Shown piece after piece: positions 34,100 to 44,833 of a stretch of 64,000 bases of DNA. The stretch comes from Urophycis tenuis (taxonomy: Eukaryota > Chordata > Actinopteri > Gadiformes > Phycidae). Where the stretch lies: the NCBI GenBank assembly GCA_036785325.1, contig JAXIVH010000016.1, positions 9,558,702 through 9,622,701 of the forward strand, read 5' to 3'. The position numbers and the translations under genes were made by a program. The notes under the pieces were generated by a model. That model did not search any database. It saw only the letters and a list, made by a program, of their open reading frames with translations, and was not told the DNA's origin. How positions within the stretch are numbered: the first letter of the stretch is position 1; every line of letters begins with the position of its first letter.

Positions 34100-36871
34100 A
34101 CCCAACAGAGGACAAGAACCAAGCTCCGGCCCTGATTGGCCAAACCAGGGCTACCTAGCGGTGTTAACAACTGGTTTGTGCTGGTCAGGGGGTAAGTATG
34201 TGCCCCCTCCTCTCCATAACCAAAACAATGTATCCTAAAAAGTGTTTTACTTACCTTTACTTACCTCGACGTTACCTCAACAAATGATCACTCCTAAAAA
34301 AGCTTAAACCCAATACCAATTCCATTTCGGAAACGACACACCTTGAGAATTGATCACTCTCGGGGGGGCCTCCCTTGGGTGAGGGTGTATAGTGACAATG
34401 GCCAGAAACACCCTATGATCCCAGGGTCCACTACTGATGACGTGTCCTAATATTTCGATAGCACGTTTATACTAAAATAGAAATGGAAAAGAAAAGTCTC
34501 ACTCCAGCTGTGACTCGTCTTTATTCAAATAAGTAAATATACCAATGCATTGGAAGTACCTTCAATCAAACTAGATTGACCTTCATCTTGGAACAAAGAA
34601 AACCTTTGGGAAAAGGAAAAACAAGTCTATATCTCCAAATCAGCGGTTATATCACAACAAGACAGATAACCATTTCGTTTTACTTCATTCTTGGTAATAT
34701 GGGAAAAGAGAGCTGCGGATGACTAGATATTGGCGAGTGCAACTGCCTTTGATCCCCTATTCAACTACCGAGTCGTTGGATGAGGTGGGGGGGGGTCATC
34801 GAGATAACTCTAACGAACCTAACCGAGCCAGGGCCATCGAAAGAACGGGCTCTCTACGCAACCCATTTATATTACCTTACCAACTGTTATTCACAAAACG
34901 ACCACTAGATGGAGGCGATGGACCACCACTGAAGAATCAAAAGAAGGCAACCAGCCTTTAACACAAAGACTAAAAACTCACTCCAGCTGTGATCCTCTTT
35001 ATCTAAATAAATAAATAAACAAAAATGAATAAATAAATAGACTAAATAAATATACAAATATAAATAAATAAATTAAATATAGATTACCTTACCAACTATT
35101 GCAATTACCTATTATTATTATTATTACTTACCTATTAATGCAATTTCCCAACCTGGGAACAATAGAGTATTTCTATTTCTATTTCTATAACTCTTCTTCA
35201 CAAAACGACCACTAGGTGGAGACGACGCACCACCAGCGAGGAATCAAAAGAGGAGGAACAACCTTGAATACAAAGATTAAAACCCACTCCAGCGGTGAGT
35301 CTCTCGATGTATTTATTTACTAAAAAAACATATATTAAATATATATACTCCTCCCATCTCTTCTCCCCTGTCTTCCCTCATGGAAATGAGGGAGTTGGGG
35401 GAGATAGAGTGTACTAGCCCGATCCGGCGGGGGTGAGTTCAGTCCGTACAGACTGTCTCACCTTGACTCTACCTTCCTCAATCTCTAGCTCTAACTCTAA
35501 CCCTAGGGATAACCTCAACCCCAACCCTAACCATAGGCCTAACCTTAGCCCTAACCCTAACTCAACCCTAACACTAACCCTTACCTTGGCCCTAATCTTA
35601 ACACTAACCTCAACCCCTAACCTTAGCCTTAACACTAACCCTAACCCCTACTCTAACTCTAACCCTAACCCCTACTCTAACCCTAAGCCTACCCTAACCT
35701 CCAACACTAACCCTACCCTAACTCTAACGCTAACCCTAACTCTAACCTTTGCCCTAACTTTAGCCCTAACCCTAGCCTCAGCCATAACCCTAACCCTAAC
35801 CTTAGCCCTAACCCTAACCTTAACCCTAACCCTAACCTTGGCCCTAACCTTAACACTAACCTCAAACCTAACCTTAACCCTAACCTCAGCCATAACCCTA
35901 ACCCTAACCTTAGCCCTAACCCTAATTCTAGCCCTAACCCTAATCTTAACCATAACCTTAACCCTAACCTTGGCCCTAACACTTAACCTAACCTTATCCA
36001 TAACACTAACACTAACCTCAACCCTAACCTTAACCCCAATTTCAGCCGTAACCCCAACCCTAACCTTATCCCTAACCTTAAACCTAACCCTAACCTCAGC
36101 CCTAACCTTAACCCTAACCTCAGCCCTCATCTTAACCCTAACCCCTAACCCCTAACCTCTAACCCTAACCCTAACCTTACCCTAACCGTAACGCTAACCC
36201 TAACCCTTACTCTAACCTTAGCCCTAACCTTAGCCCTAACCGTAACCCTAACCTTAACCCTAACCTTAACCCTAAACCGTAACCTTATACCTAACCCTAA
36301 CCTCAGCCCTAACCCTAACCCTAACCGCAACCCCTCCCATTTACTTCAAACCTAACATTAAGGTTAACTGCTAACTCTACCCCTAAATCTACCCTAACCT
36401 TAACCTACACTTGACATATTGGAGGAAGAAGACAATTACCCAGCATGCATTTCATCCGGAAAACTTAAAAAAAAAAAAAACCCATTACCGAAGTACCTAC
36501 GGCGAGAATAGACTACCCCAAGAAATTGTTGTTTTGGGTGAGGAAAGTAAGCCATTGAGTCTTCTCTAAGGTCAACTTCCTACACAATCTCTGTAGTCGC
36601 GCGGTGTATGGGGCACAGGAATTGTTATTAACAGGCTGTTCGGCATGGGGTCCTGGAGGGGCCAGGGAGGCAGTGCTTAGTCGCGGCTGGCCTTGGCCTT
36701 TCCTACCCTGGGACCGACTGGGAAGGCACCGCTGGTCGGGGCTGGTCTTGGTCTTTCCTAGGTCTGGACACCCATCGCTGAGGATAGCTGCATTGGGGGA
36801 CCGTGGAGGCAGTGCTTTGTCACGGCTGGCCTCGGTCCTTCGTGACCCCAGTTTTCTGCTAGTTCATCGGG
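34100..36871. repeat. Subtelomeric unit 11, long form
   Basis: Length is 2,772 bp. All blocks are present. A pure A run replaces the usual ttttcacaaaaaaa at about 36466-36480. The telomere-like block is at about 35489-36405. Confidence 0.92.
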
Positions 36872-38689
36872 ACCCAACAGAGGACAAGAACCAAGCTCCG
36901 GCCCTGATTGGCCAAACCAGGGCTACCTAGCGGTGTTAACAACTGGTTTGTGCTGGTCAGGGGGTAAGTATGTGCCCCCTCCTCTCCATAACCAAAACAA
37001 TGTATCCTAAAAAGTGTTTTACTTACCTTTACTTACCTCGACGTTACCTCAACAAATGATCACTCCTAAAAAAGCTTAAACCCAATACCAATTCCATTTT
37101 GGAAACGACACACCTTGAGAATTGATCACTCTCGGGGGGGCCTCCCTTGGGTGAGGGTGTATAGTGACAATGGCCAGAAACACCCTATGATCCCAGGGTC
37201 CACTACTGATGACGTGTCCTAATATTTCGATAGCACGTTTATACTAAAATAGAAATGGAAAAGAAAAGTCTCACTCCAGCTGTGACTCGTCTTTATTCAA
37301 ATAAGTAAATATACCAATGCATTGGAAGTACCTTCAATCAAACTAGATTGACCTCCATCTTGGAACAAAGAAAACCTTTGGGAAAAGGAAAAACAAGTCT
37401 ATATCTCCAAATCAGCGGTTATATCACAACAAGACAGATAACCATTTCGTTTTACTTCATTCTTGGTAATATGGGAAAAGAGAGCTGCGGATGACTAGAT
37501 ATTGGCGAGTGCAACTGCCTTTGATCCCCTATTCAACTACCGAGTCGTTGGATGAGGTGGGGGGGGTCATCGAGATAACTCTAACGAACCCAACCCTAAC
37601 CATAGGCCTAACCTTAGCCCTAACCCTAACTCAACGTTAACCTTGACACCAACCTTAGCCCGGACACTAACCCTTACCTTGGCCTTAACCCTAACCCAAC
37701 CCTAACCATAGACCTAACCTTAGCCCTAACCCTAACTCAACCCTAACCTTGGCCCCAACCTTAGCCCTGACATTAACCCTTACCTTGACCCTAACCTTAG
37801 CCCTAACCTTAGCCCCAACCCTAACCCTAACCTTAAACCTAGCCTTAGCCCCAACCCTAACCTTAGCCCTAACCCTAACCTTAACCCTAACCCTAAGCCC
37901 TAGCCCTAACCCTAACCTTAACCCTAACCTCAACCCTGACCTTGGCCCTAACCCTAACCCAGACCCTAATCCCTAAACCTAACCCCTAACCCCCTAACCC
38001 CTAACCCTATCTCAACCCTAACCTTGGCCCCAACCTTAGCCCTGACATTCACCCTAACCTTGGCCCTAACACTTAACCCTAACCTTATCCATAACACTAA
38101 CCCTAACCTCAACCCTAACCTTAACCTCAGCCATAACCCCAACCCTAACCTCAACCCTAACCTTAAACCTAACCCTAACCTCAGCCCTAACCTTAACCAT
38201 AACCCCTAAACCTAACCCTAACCTACACTTGGCGTATTGGAGGAACAAGCCAATTCCCCATTATGCATTTCAACCGGAAAACTTTGCGCGCAAAAAAAAC
38301 CATTACCGAAGTACCTACGGCGAGAATAGACTACCCCAAGAAATTGTTGTTTTGGGTGAGGAAAGTAAGCCATTGAGTCTTCTCTAAGGTCAACTTCCTA
38401 CACAATCTCTGTAGTCGCGCGGTGTATGGGGCACAGGAATTGTTTTTAACAGGCTGTTCGGCATGGGGTCCTGGAGGGGCCAGGGAGGCAGTGCTTAGTC
38501 GCGGCTGGCCTTGGCCTTTCCTACCCTGGGACCGACTGGGAAGGCACCGCTGATCGGGGCTGGTCTTGGTCTTTCCTAGGTCTGGACACCCATCGCTGAA
38601 GACAGCTGCATTGGGGGACCGTGGAGGCAGTGTTTTGTCACGGCTGGCCTCGGTCCTTCGTACCCCCGTTTTCCTATTAGTTCATCTGG
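36872..38689. repeat. Subtelomeric unit 12, diverged edge copy
   Basis: Length is 1,818 bp, short form. Its telomere-like block (about 37588-38226) has a different variant order, rich in ccccaacctta and cctgacattaaccc pieces. Its GC-rich block (38432-38748) carries several changes, so the 108-codon frame is broken. It has escaped the homogenisation of the inner units. Confidence 0.88.
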
Positions 38690-38896
38690 ACCCAACAGAG
38701 GACAAGAACCAAGCTCCGACCCTGATTGGCCAAACCAGGGCTACCTAGCGGTGTTAACAACTGGTTTGTGCTGGTCAGGAGATAAGTATGTGCCCCCCTT
38801 CTTGTTCTCCATAACTAAAACAATGTATCCTAAAAAGTGTTTTACTTACCTTTACTTACCTCGAGGTTACCTCGACAAATGAGCACTCCTAAAAAA

Positions 38897-38958
38897 GTTT
38901 GGAATAGAATAGAATAGAAAATACTTTATTAATCCCAAGCTGGGAAATTGCAAAATTG
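38897..38958 (-). mobile_element. LINE/SINE 3'-tail insertion
   Basis: On the - strand this reads gcaatttcccagcttgggat, then taataaagtattt and (TATTC)n. It interrupts aaagtttaaaccc, a sequence seen unbroken in unit 9. A possible GTTT duplication flanks it. It is a short 5'-truncated L2/CR1-type or SINE copy. Confidence 0.7.
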
Positions 38959-39242
38959 TTTAAACCCAATACCAATTCCATTTCGGAACCGACACACCTT
39001 GAGAATTGATCACTCTCGGGGGGGCCTCCCTTGGGTGAGGGTGTATAGTGACAATGGCCAGAAACACCCTATGATCCCAGGGTCCACTACTGATGACGTG
39101 TCCTAATATTTCGATAGCACGTTTATACTAAAATAGAAATGGAAAAGAAAAGTCTCACTCCAGCTGTGACTCCTCTTTATTCAAATAAATAAATATACCA
39201 ATGCATTGAAGTATTTTCAATCAAACCAGATTGACCTTCATC

Positions 39243-39440
39243 TTGGAACAAAGAAAACCTTTGGGAAAAGAAAAACAAGTCCATATTCCAAAATCAGCGG
39301 TTATATCACAAAAAGACAAACAACCATCCCATTTACTCCATTCTTGGTTACAAAGAAAACCATCAAGTCTATATCTTCAAATCAGCGGTTATATCACAAC
39401 AAGACAGATAACCATTTCATTTTACTTCATTCTTAGTGAT
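39243..39440. repeat. Imperfect ~110-bp tandem duplication
   Basis: The stretch acaaagaaaacc ... aatcagcggttatatcacaa ... acttcattcttgg occurs twice, the first copy more diverged. Inner units hold one copy. Confidence 0.75.
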
Positions 39441-39558
39441 ATGGGAAAAGAGAGCTGCGGATGACTAGATATTGGCGTGCGCAACTGCCTTTGATCCCCC
39501 ATTCAACTACCCAGTCGTTGGATGAGGTGGGGGGGATCATCGAGATAACTTAAAATGA

Positions 39559-39661
39559 ACCTAACCCTAACCCTAACCCCTAACCCTAACCCTAACCCTA
39601 ACCCCTAACCCCTAACCCTAACCCTAACCCCTAACCCTAACCCTAACCCTAACCCCTAACC

Positions 39662-39700
<39 letters not shown>

Positions 39701-39705
39701 TAACC
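39559..39705. repeat. Cleaner telomere-repeat tract
   Basis: About 145 bp of CCCTAA and CCCCTAA with hardly any other variants, unlike the degenerate blocks in the units. It lies exactly at the inner end of the subtelomeric array. Confidence 0.9.
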
Positions 39706-39950
39706 CAATTTGTTCCCCAGCCCTAACCCTAACCCAATTTGGCCCTAGCCCTAAACCTAAACCCAATTTGGTCTCTAATCATCCCTAAACCTAACCCAAT
39801 TTTGCCCCTATACCTAAACCTAACCCAATTTGGGCCCCTAATCCTAAACCTAATTCTTAAGCCTAGCCCAATTTGTGGCCCTAACCCTAACCCCTCTATC
39901 TAAGCCTAATTTGGTTCCCCAACCCCACCCTTAAGCCCAAACCCTGACCA
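39706..39950. repeat. Degenerate CCCAATTTGG-containing telomere-like repeat
   Basis: Cccaattt(g)g recurs about every 30-45 bp (near 39704, 39732, 39770, 39797, 39827 and 39868) with cctaaacctaa between. It fades into unique sequence by about 39950. Confidence 0.75.
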
Positions 39951-40266
39951 TAAAATGGCTAGTTTTGCCATTTAGTATTATTTAGGATTTTGGATTTATA
40001 TTTGTTTTGTTATTTTGCAAGTTGTGGTGAAGACAATAAAGCCCCACTACTTTTCAACGGCATTGCCACCCCTCGTGTTTGTCTACACGGTCCAGGCCAG
40101 AGAGTCCACATCCCAATACGTGGGGTGATCAAGTCGGTCCCTCACAATGACATTTTTGGAAATTTCTGGAAATAAAACCTCCCACCGGTGGCCACCAGAT
40201 GGAGCCATCCCTTTTGATCCTCCCCGATCCTTTTTGGTCGATCCCAGGGTTGCGCAATAGGGACTT
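39951..40266. other. Low-copy sequence without a recognised gene
   Basis: Not repeated elsewhere in the window. It contains ccaccagatggagcc (40192-40206), which resembles a CTCF core. Open frames are short and show no known family. Confidence 0.4.
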
Positions 40267-40283
40267 GGGGGGGGGGGGGGGGG
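40267..40283. repeat. G17 homopolymer
   Basis: Seventeen consecutive G between ggactt and tcgttcgcc. It could be length-variable or a sequencing weak point. Confidence 0.9.
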
Positions 40284-40339
40284 TCGTTCGCCTTCTTCAG
40301 GCAAACTCTCCGCCAAGTCCCTAAGCTCACGCTAACCGA

Positions 40340-40450
40340 CCAATGGTTGACCAAAGCTGAGCAGAGTTGAGCAGCGATCGGCCAATGGCGGAGCGATGCT
40401 GAGCAGAGCTCGGCGCTCAACGGACCAATCGCTGAGCGAGGATCGGAATA
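40340..40450 (+). promoter_or_regulatory. CCAAT-box minisatellite, possible promoter
   Basis: CCAAT occurs at 40340, 40382 and 40425, spaced 42 and 43 bp (four helical turns). The spacers share gctgagcagag, so this is a 42-43 bp tandem repeat carrying one CCAAT per copy. Phased CCAAT boxes are typical of NF-Y-driven promoters without a TATA box. An exon-like segment with a consensus splice donor lies 130 bp downstream. Promoter function is inferred. Confidence 0.45.
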
Positions 40451-40579
40451 CGTCACCTAATGTTTTTACGACTCATACGTAGTCACGGTCATTGCTGTCC
40501 ACTGCCAACGGAGGATTCGACTAAGGTGAATTTGATGATCTTCATCCTTTGCGAGTTAATAATTCGACTTTTCGTTAAG
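40451..40579 (+). other. Possible noncoding first exon with splice donor
   Basis: The segment between the CCAAT boxes and cgttaag|gtatgt, a good donor at 40579/40580. No long coding frame runs through it: the one ATG frame (40531, MIFILCELI) meets a stop soon after the first available acceptor (41219/41220). The same donor context starts each 214-bp satellite. Confidence 0.35.
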
Positions 40580-41032
40580 GTATGTATTTAGCTGTATCGA
40601 TTTCGTAGAAAGAGAAACGATTCCGTTGACGTTGAAGCTATGTTTTTAGCTGCTGGGTAGACTTCATTCAAACTATCGCCGTTTTGTCTGTGAGCAAGCA
40701 TATGACTCGTGGATGATCTCCTTTTAATCGTGGCAATCTAAGCTTTCCAACGGCGTATGGCAAGACTATATTCACTAAAGGGTCGTTGAAATACTAAGCT
40801 AATTAATTTGTGTTCTGTAAGGAAAGATTGATGTTAATTGAAACGTTGAAGGTATGTCTTTAGCTGCTGTGTAGACTTCAGTCAACCTGACGCAGATTTG
40901 TCTGTGAGCAACCAAATTGCTCGGAGATGGGCTCATTTTAAACGGGGAAATCTAAGCTTTCCAACGACGTATGGCATGACTATATTTGCCCATGGGTCGT
41001 CGAAATAATAAGCTGATTCATGTGTGTTCTGT
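40580..41032. repeat. 214-bp satellite, founder-like copies
   Basis: The first copy (about 40630-40850) is clearly diverged (aagctatgtttttagctg, gcaagcatatgactcg). The second is the module-adjacent type. Placed next to the putative donor, this is the likely left edge from which the satellite spread. Confidence 0.7.
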
Positions 41033-41219
41033 TGGCTGTGGAAAGAAAATAGCACACAAGTCATACCAAGTCACCTTTATTTTTCAGTGATAAACATTAA
41101 TAAATAAACAGTATGGACATTGTATAAACAGTTGTATAAAAAGTGTAAACGGTATGAACAGTGTTCTTATAAAAGATATCAATATCAATACTGATCACGT
41201 GTGTATTTTATATTTCCAG

Positions 41220-41500
41220 GTTATTTGTTGATGAGCCAGAGCCTGTGACTCCCACCAACCGGCCCGTTCAGCCCACTGCGTTGTCGTCCTCCACCCGGCC
41301 GAAGCCTCCTGCGCCCACCCGCCTCCAGCCGAGGCCTCCTGCTGCATCAGCCTGTGGCCCGCCCGCCCCCTGTGTCGGCAGCACCCATACCGCTGGTCCT
41401 CCCCGCACAGCCACAGGCCCCCTCCGTCCTGCTTCGTGGGCCATCCTGCAGCTGTCTCTGCAGTCATCGTGTGTCAAAACCATTCAAACTTGTATATGGT
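41220..41500 (+). pseudogene. Pro-rich exon-like segment A (module 1)
   Basis: Begins at acceptor tatttccag|g. One frame reads EPEPVTPTNRPVQPTA and stays Pro/Ser/Thr-rich for about 90 codons before a stop at 41500-41502. A possible donor atatg|gtaaca is at 41498. Sequence is nearly identical in all eight modules, so conservation does not reveal the frame. I recognise no family. Confidence 0.35.
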
Positions 41501-41558
41501 AACATTTCAAAATGACACCAGCATAAATGAGGACCTTGCAATAGGTTGTGTGTTACAG

Positions 41559-41723
41559 GACCCCCCTGGCATACAGCTGTATGTCTCTGTGAAGGTGGTT
41601 GTGAAGAACTGCATCCGGCTGAACAAGTACAAGTGCCGGCGAGGCAGCAACTCTCTCGAGGGGTTGCACGCCCACCTGGTTAACGCCATCCCTTCACAGC
41701 GATATGGGATCATGCCGTTCCAA
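41559..41723 (+). pseudogene. Exon-like segment B, best-preserved copy
   Basis: 165 nt, 55 codons in phase 0-0, between ttacag and caa|gtaagt. It encodes DPPGIQLYVSVKVV, then KYKCRRGSNSLEGLHAHL and IPSQRYGIMPFQ. The Cys-Arg-Gly-Ser/Thr-x-Ser-Leu-Glu-Gly-x-His pattern resembles, from memory, a motif in large uncharacterised fish and invertebrate proteins (DUF6729-type); this is tentative. Other modules carry CGA-to-TGA stops, AG-to-AT acceptor loss or a frameshift, so the array is a set of gene fragments rather than genes. Confidence 0.5.
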
Positions 41724-41733
41724 GTAAGTGATT

Positions 41734-41786
<53 letters not shown>

Positions 41787-41838
41787 GCGCGCGCATATAT
41801 ACACACACACACACACTCGCATATATACACACACATAT
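41734..41838. repeat. (CA)n/(CG)n/(TA)n microsatellite
   Basis: A run of AC, then GCGCGC, ATATAT and AC again. It recurs in each module with length changes (about 43147, 44546, 47232, 51418, 54339, 58510 and 60991). It accounts for most of the length differences between modules. Confidence 0.93.
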
Positions 41839-42033
41839 ATATATATACTTAAACATAGCTGACCCTTTTTTTCCCCCTTCTCGGGGATTATGCTCCCAGT
41901 TTTGATCTCGGACGTCTGGTCACTTATAGCATATAATAATATTCTATTACTGTTAAGCCAACTATGAATAATAAAACAGGCCAAAACATGTGTCCTTTAT
42001 CATAGCTACACGTATTACAAAAAAAACGCGTGA

Positions 42034-42443
42034 ATTGAAAAGTTGAAGGTATGTTTTTAGCTGCTGGGTAGACTTCAGTCAACCTGACGCAGTTTAGTCT
42101 GTGATCAACCAGACTGCTCGCGGATGGGCTCATTTTAAGCGGGGAAATCTAAGCTTTCCAACGGCGTATGGCAAGACTATATTCACTAAAGGGTCGTTGA
42201 AATACTAAGCTAATTCATTTGTGTTCTGTAAGGAAAGATTGATGTTAATTGAAACGTTGAAGGTATGTCTTTAGCTGCTGTGTAGACTTCAGTCAACCTG
42301 ACGCAGATTTGTCTGTGAGCAACCAAATTGCTCGGAGATGGGCTCATTTTAAACGGGGAAATCTAAGCTTTCCAACGACGTATGGCATGACTATATTTGC
42401 CCATGGGTCGTCGAAATAATAAGCTGATTCATGTGTGTTCTGT
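42034..42443. repeat. 214-bp satellite array S1, 2 copies
   Basis: gtatg anchors at 42049 and 42263. The second copy is the constant module-adjacent type (gtctttagctgctgtgtag ... tcgtcgaaataataagctg). Confidence 0.9.
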
Positions 42444-43144
42444 TGGCTGTGGAAAGAAAATAGCACACAAGTCATACCAAGTCACCTTTATTTTTCAGTG
42501 ATAAACATTAATAAATAAACAGTATGGACATTGTATAAACAGTTGTATAAAAAGTGTAAACGGTATGAACAGTGTTCTTATAAAAGATATCAATATCAAT
42601 ACTGATCACGTGTGTATTTTATATTTCCAGGTTATTTGTTGATGAGCCAGAGCCTGTGACTCCCACCAACCGGCCCGTTCAGCCCACTGCGTTGTCGTCC
42701 TCCACCCGGCCGAAGCCTCCTGCGCCCACCCGCCTCCAGCCGAGGCCTCCTGCTGCGTCAGCCTGTGGCCCGCCCGCCCCCTGTGTCGGCAGCACCCATA
42801 CCGCTGGTCCTCCCCGCACAGCCACAGGCCCCCTCCGTCCTGCTTCGTGGGCCATCCTGCAGCTGTCTCTGCAGTCATCGTGTGTCAAAACCATTCAAAC
42901 TTGTATATGGTAACATTTCAAAATGACACCAGCATAAATGAGGACCTTGCAATAGGTTGTGTGTTACAGGACCCCCCTGGCATACAGCTGTATGTCTCTG
43001 TGAAGGTGGTTGTGAAGAACTGCATCCGGCTGAACAAGTACAAGTGCCGGTGAGGCAGCAACTCTCTCGAGGGGTTGCACGCCCACCTGGTTAACGCCAT
43101 CCCTTCACAGCGATGTGGGATCATGCCGTTCCAAGTAAGTGATT

Positions 43145-43189
<45 letters not shown>

Positions 43190-43432
43190 GCATATATACA
43201 CACACACACACACACTCGCATATATACACACACATATATATATATACTTAAACATAGCTGACCCTTTTTTTCCCCCTTCTCGGGGATTATGCTCCCAGTT
43301 TTGATCTCGGACGTCTGGTCACTTATAGCATATAATAATATTCTATTACTGTTAAGCCAACTATGAATAATAAAACAGGCCAAAACATGTGTCCTTTATC
43401 ATAGCTACACGTATTACAAAAAAAACGTGTGA
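42444..43432 (+). repeat. Composite-array module 2
   Basis: As module 1. The exon B acceptor is intact (ttacag), but CGG-CGA has become CGG-TGA, stopping the frame after KYKCR. The (CA)n tract is shorter. Confidence 0.88.
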
Positions 43433-43842
43433 ATTGAAAAGTTGAAGGTATGTTTTTAGCTGCTGGGTAGACTTCAGTCAACCTGACGCAGTTTTGTCTG
43501 TGAGCAACCAAATTGCTCGCGGATGGGCTCATTTTAAGCGGGGAAATCTAAGCTTTCCAACGGCGTATGGCAAGACTATATTCACTAAAGGGTCGTTGAA
43601 ATACTAAGCTAATTAATTTGTGTTCTGTAAGGAAAGATTGATGTTAATTGAAACGTTGAAGGTATGTCTTTAGCTGCTGTGTAGACTTCAGTCAACCTGA
43701 CGCAGATTTGTCTGTGAGCAACCAAATTGCTCGGAGATGGGCTCATTTTAAACGGGGAAATCTAAGCTTTCCAACGACGTATGGCATGACTATATTTGCC
43801 CATGGGTCGTCGAAATAATAAGCTGATTCATGTGTGTTCTGT
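43433..43842. repeat. 214-bp satellite array S2, 2 copies
   Basis: Same layout as S1. Confidence 0.9.
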
Positions 43843-44543
43843 TGGCTGTGGAAAGAAAATAGCACACAAGTCATACCAAGTCACCTTTATTTTTCAGTGA
43901 TAAACATTAATAAATAAACAGTATGGACATTGTATAAACAGTTGTATAAAAAGTGTAAACGGTATGAACAGTGTTCTTATAAAAGATATCAATATCAATA
44001 CTGATCACGTGTGTATTTTATATTTCCAGGTTATTTGTTGATGAGCCAGAGCCTGTGACTCCCACCAACCGGCCCGTTCAGCCCACTGCGTTGTCGTCCT
44101 CCACCCGGCCGAAGCCTCCTGCGCCCACCCGCCTCCAGCCGAGGCCTCCTGCTGCGTCAGCCTGTGGCCCGCCCGCCCCCTGTGTCGGCAGCACCCATAC
44201 CGCTGGTCCTCCCCGCACAGCCACAGGCCCCCTCCGTCCTGCTTCGTGGGCCATCCTGCAGCTGTCTCTGCAGTCATCGTGTGTCAAAACCATTCAAACT
44301 TGTATATGGTAACATTTCAAAATGACACCAGCATAAATGAGGACCTTGCAATAGGTTGTGTGTTACATGACCCCCCTGGCATACAGCTGTATGTCTCTGT
44401 GAAGGTGGTTGTGAAGAACTGCATCCGGCTGAACAAGTACAAGTGCCGGTGAGGCAGCAACTCTCTCGAGGGGTTGCACGCCCACCTGGTTAACGCCATC
44501 CCTTCACAGCGATGTGGGATCATGCCGTTCCAAGTAAGTGATT

Positions 44544-44590
<47 letters not shown>

Positions 44591-44833
44591 GCGCATATAT
44601 ACACACACACACACACACATATATACACACACATATATATATATATACTTAAACATAGCTGACCCTTTTTTTCCCCCTTCTCGGGGATTATGCTCCCAGT
44701 TTTGATCTCGGACGTCTGGTCACTTATAGCATATAATAATATTCTATTACTGTTAAGCCAACTATGAATAATAAAACAGGCCAAAACATGTGTCCTTTAT
44801 CATAGCTACACGTATTACAAAAAAAACGCGTGA
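43843..44833 (+). repeat. Composite-array module 3
   Basis: Exon B carries both lesions: the acceptor ttacag is ttacat, and the TGA stop follows KYKCR. Confidence 0.88.

Larger units (their letters stand above)
38690..39555. repeat. Subtelomeric partial unit 13, inner edge
   Basis: The first ~0.87 kb of a unit, more diverged than any other, ending at the ggatcatcgagataact motif. It contains a small retroposon-tail insertion (38897-38958) and a doubled ~110-bp piece (about 39243-39440). Confidence 0.85.
41033..42033 (+). repeat. Composite-array module 1
   Basis: About 1 kb between 214-bp satellites. In order: gttggctgtggaaag, an AT-rich stretch with aataaataaac, acceptor tatttccag (41219), a Pro-rich exon-like segment (from 41220), acceptor ttacag, exon-like segment B (41559-41723) with donor gtaagt, a (CA)n tract (about 41734-41838), and tcggggattatgctcccag to tacaaaaaaaacgcg. 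Module 1 keeps both the AG acceptor and the open frame of exon B. Confidence 0.88.

Noticed and set aside
37691..38248. Small ORFs in the telomere-like block of unit 12
   Set aside because: Same hexamer artefact as in the other units.
41195..41467. 90-codon - strand frame opposite the Pro-rich exon segment, and 71/85-codon overlapping frames
   Set aside because: Shadow frames of GC-rich sequence; copies are almost identical so conservation gives no support.
41694..41984. Frames with VCVCVC runs
   Set aside because: Translation of the (CA)n microsatellite.
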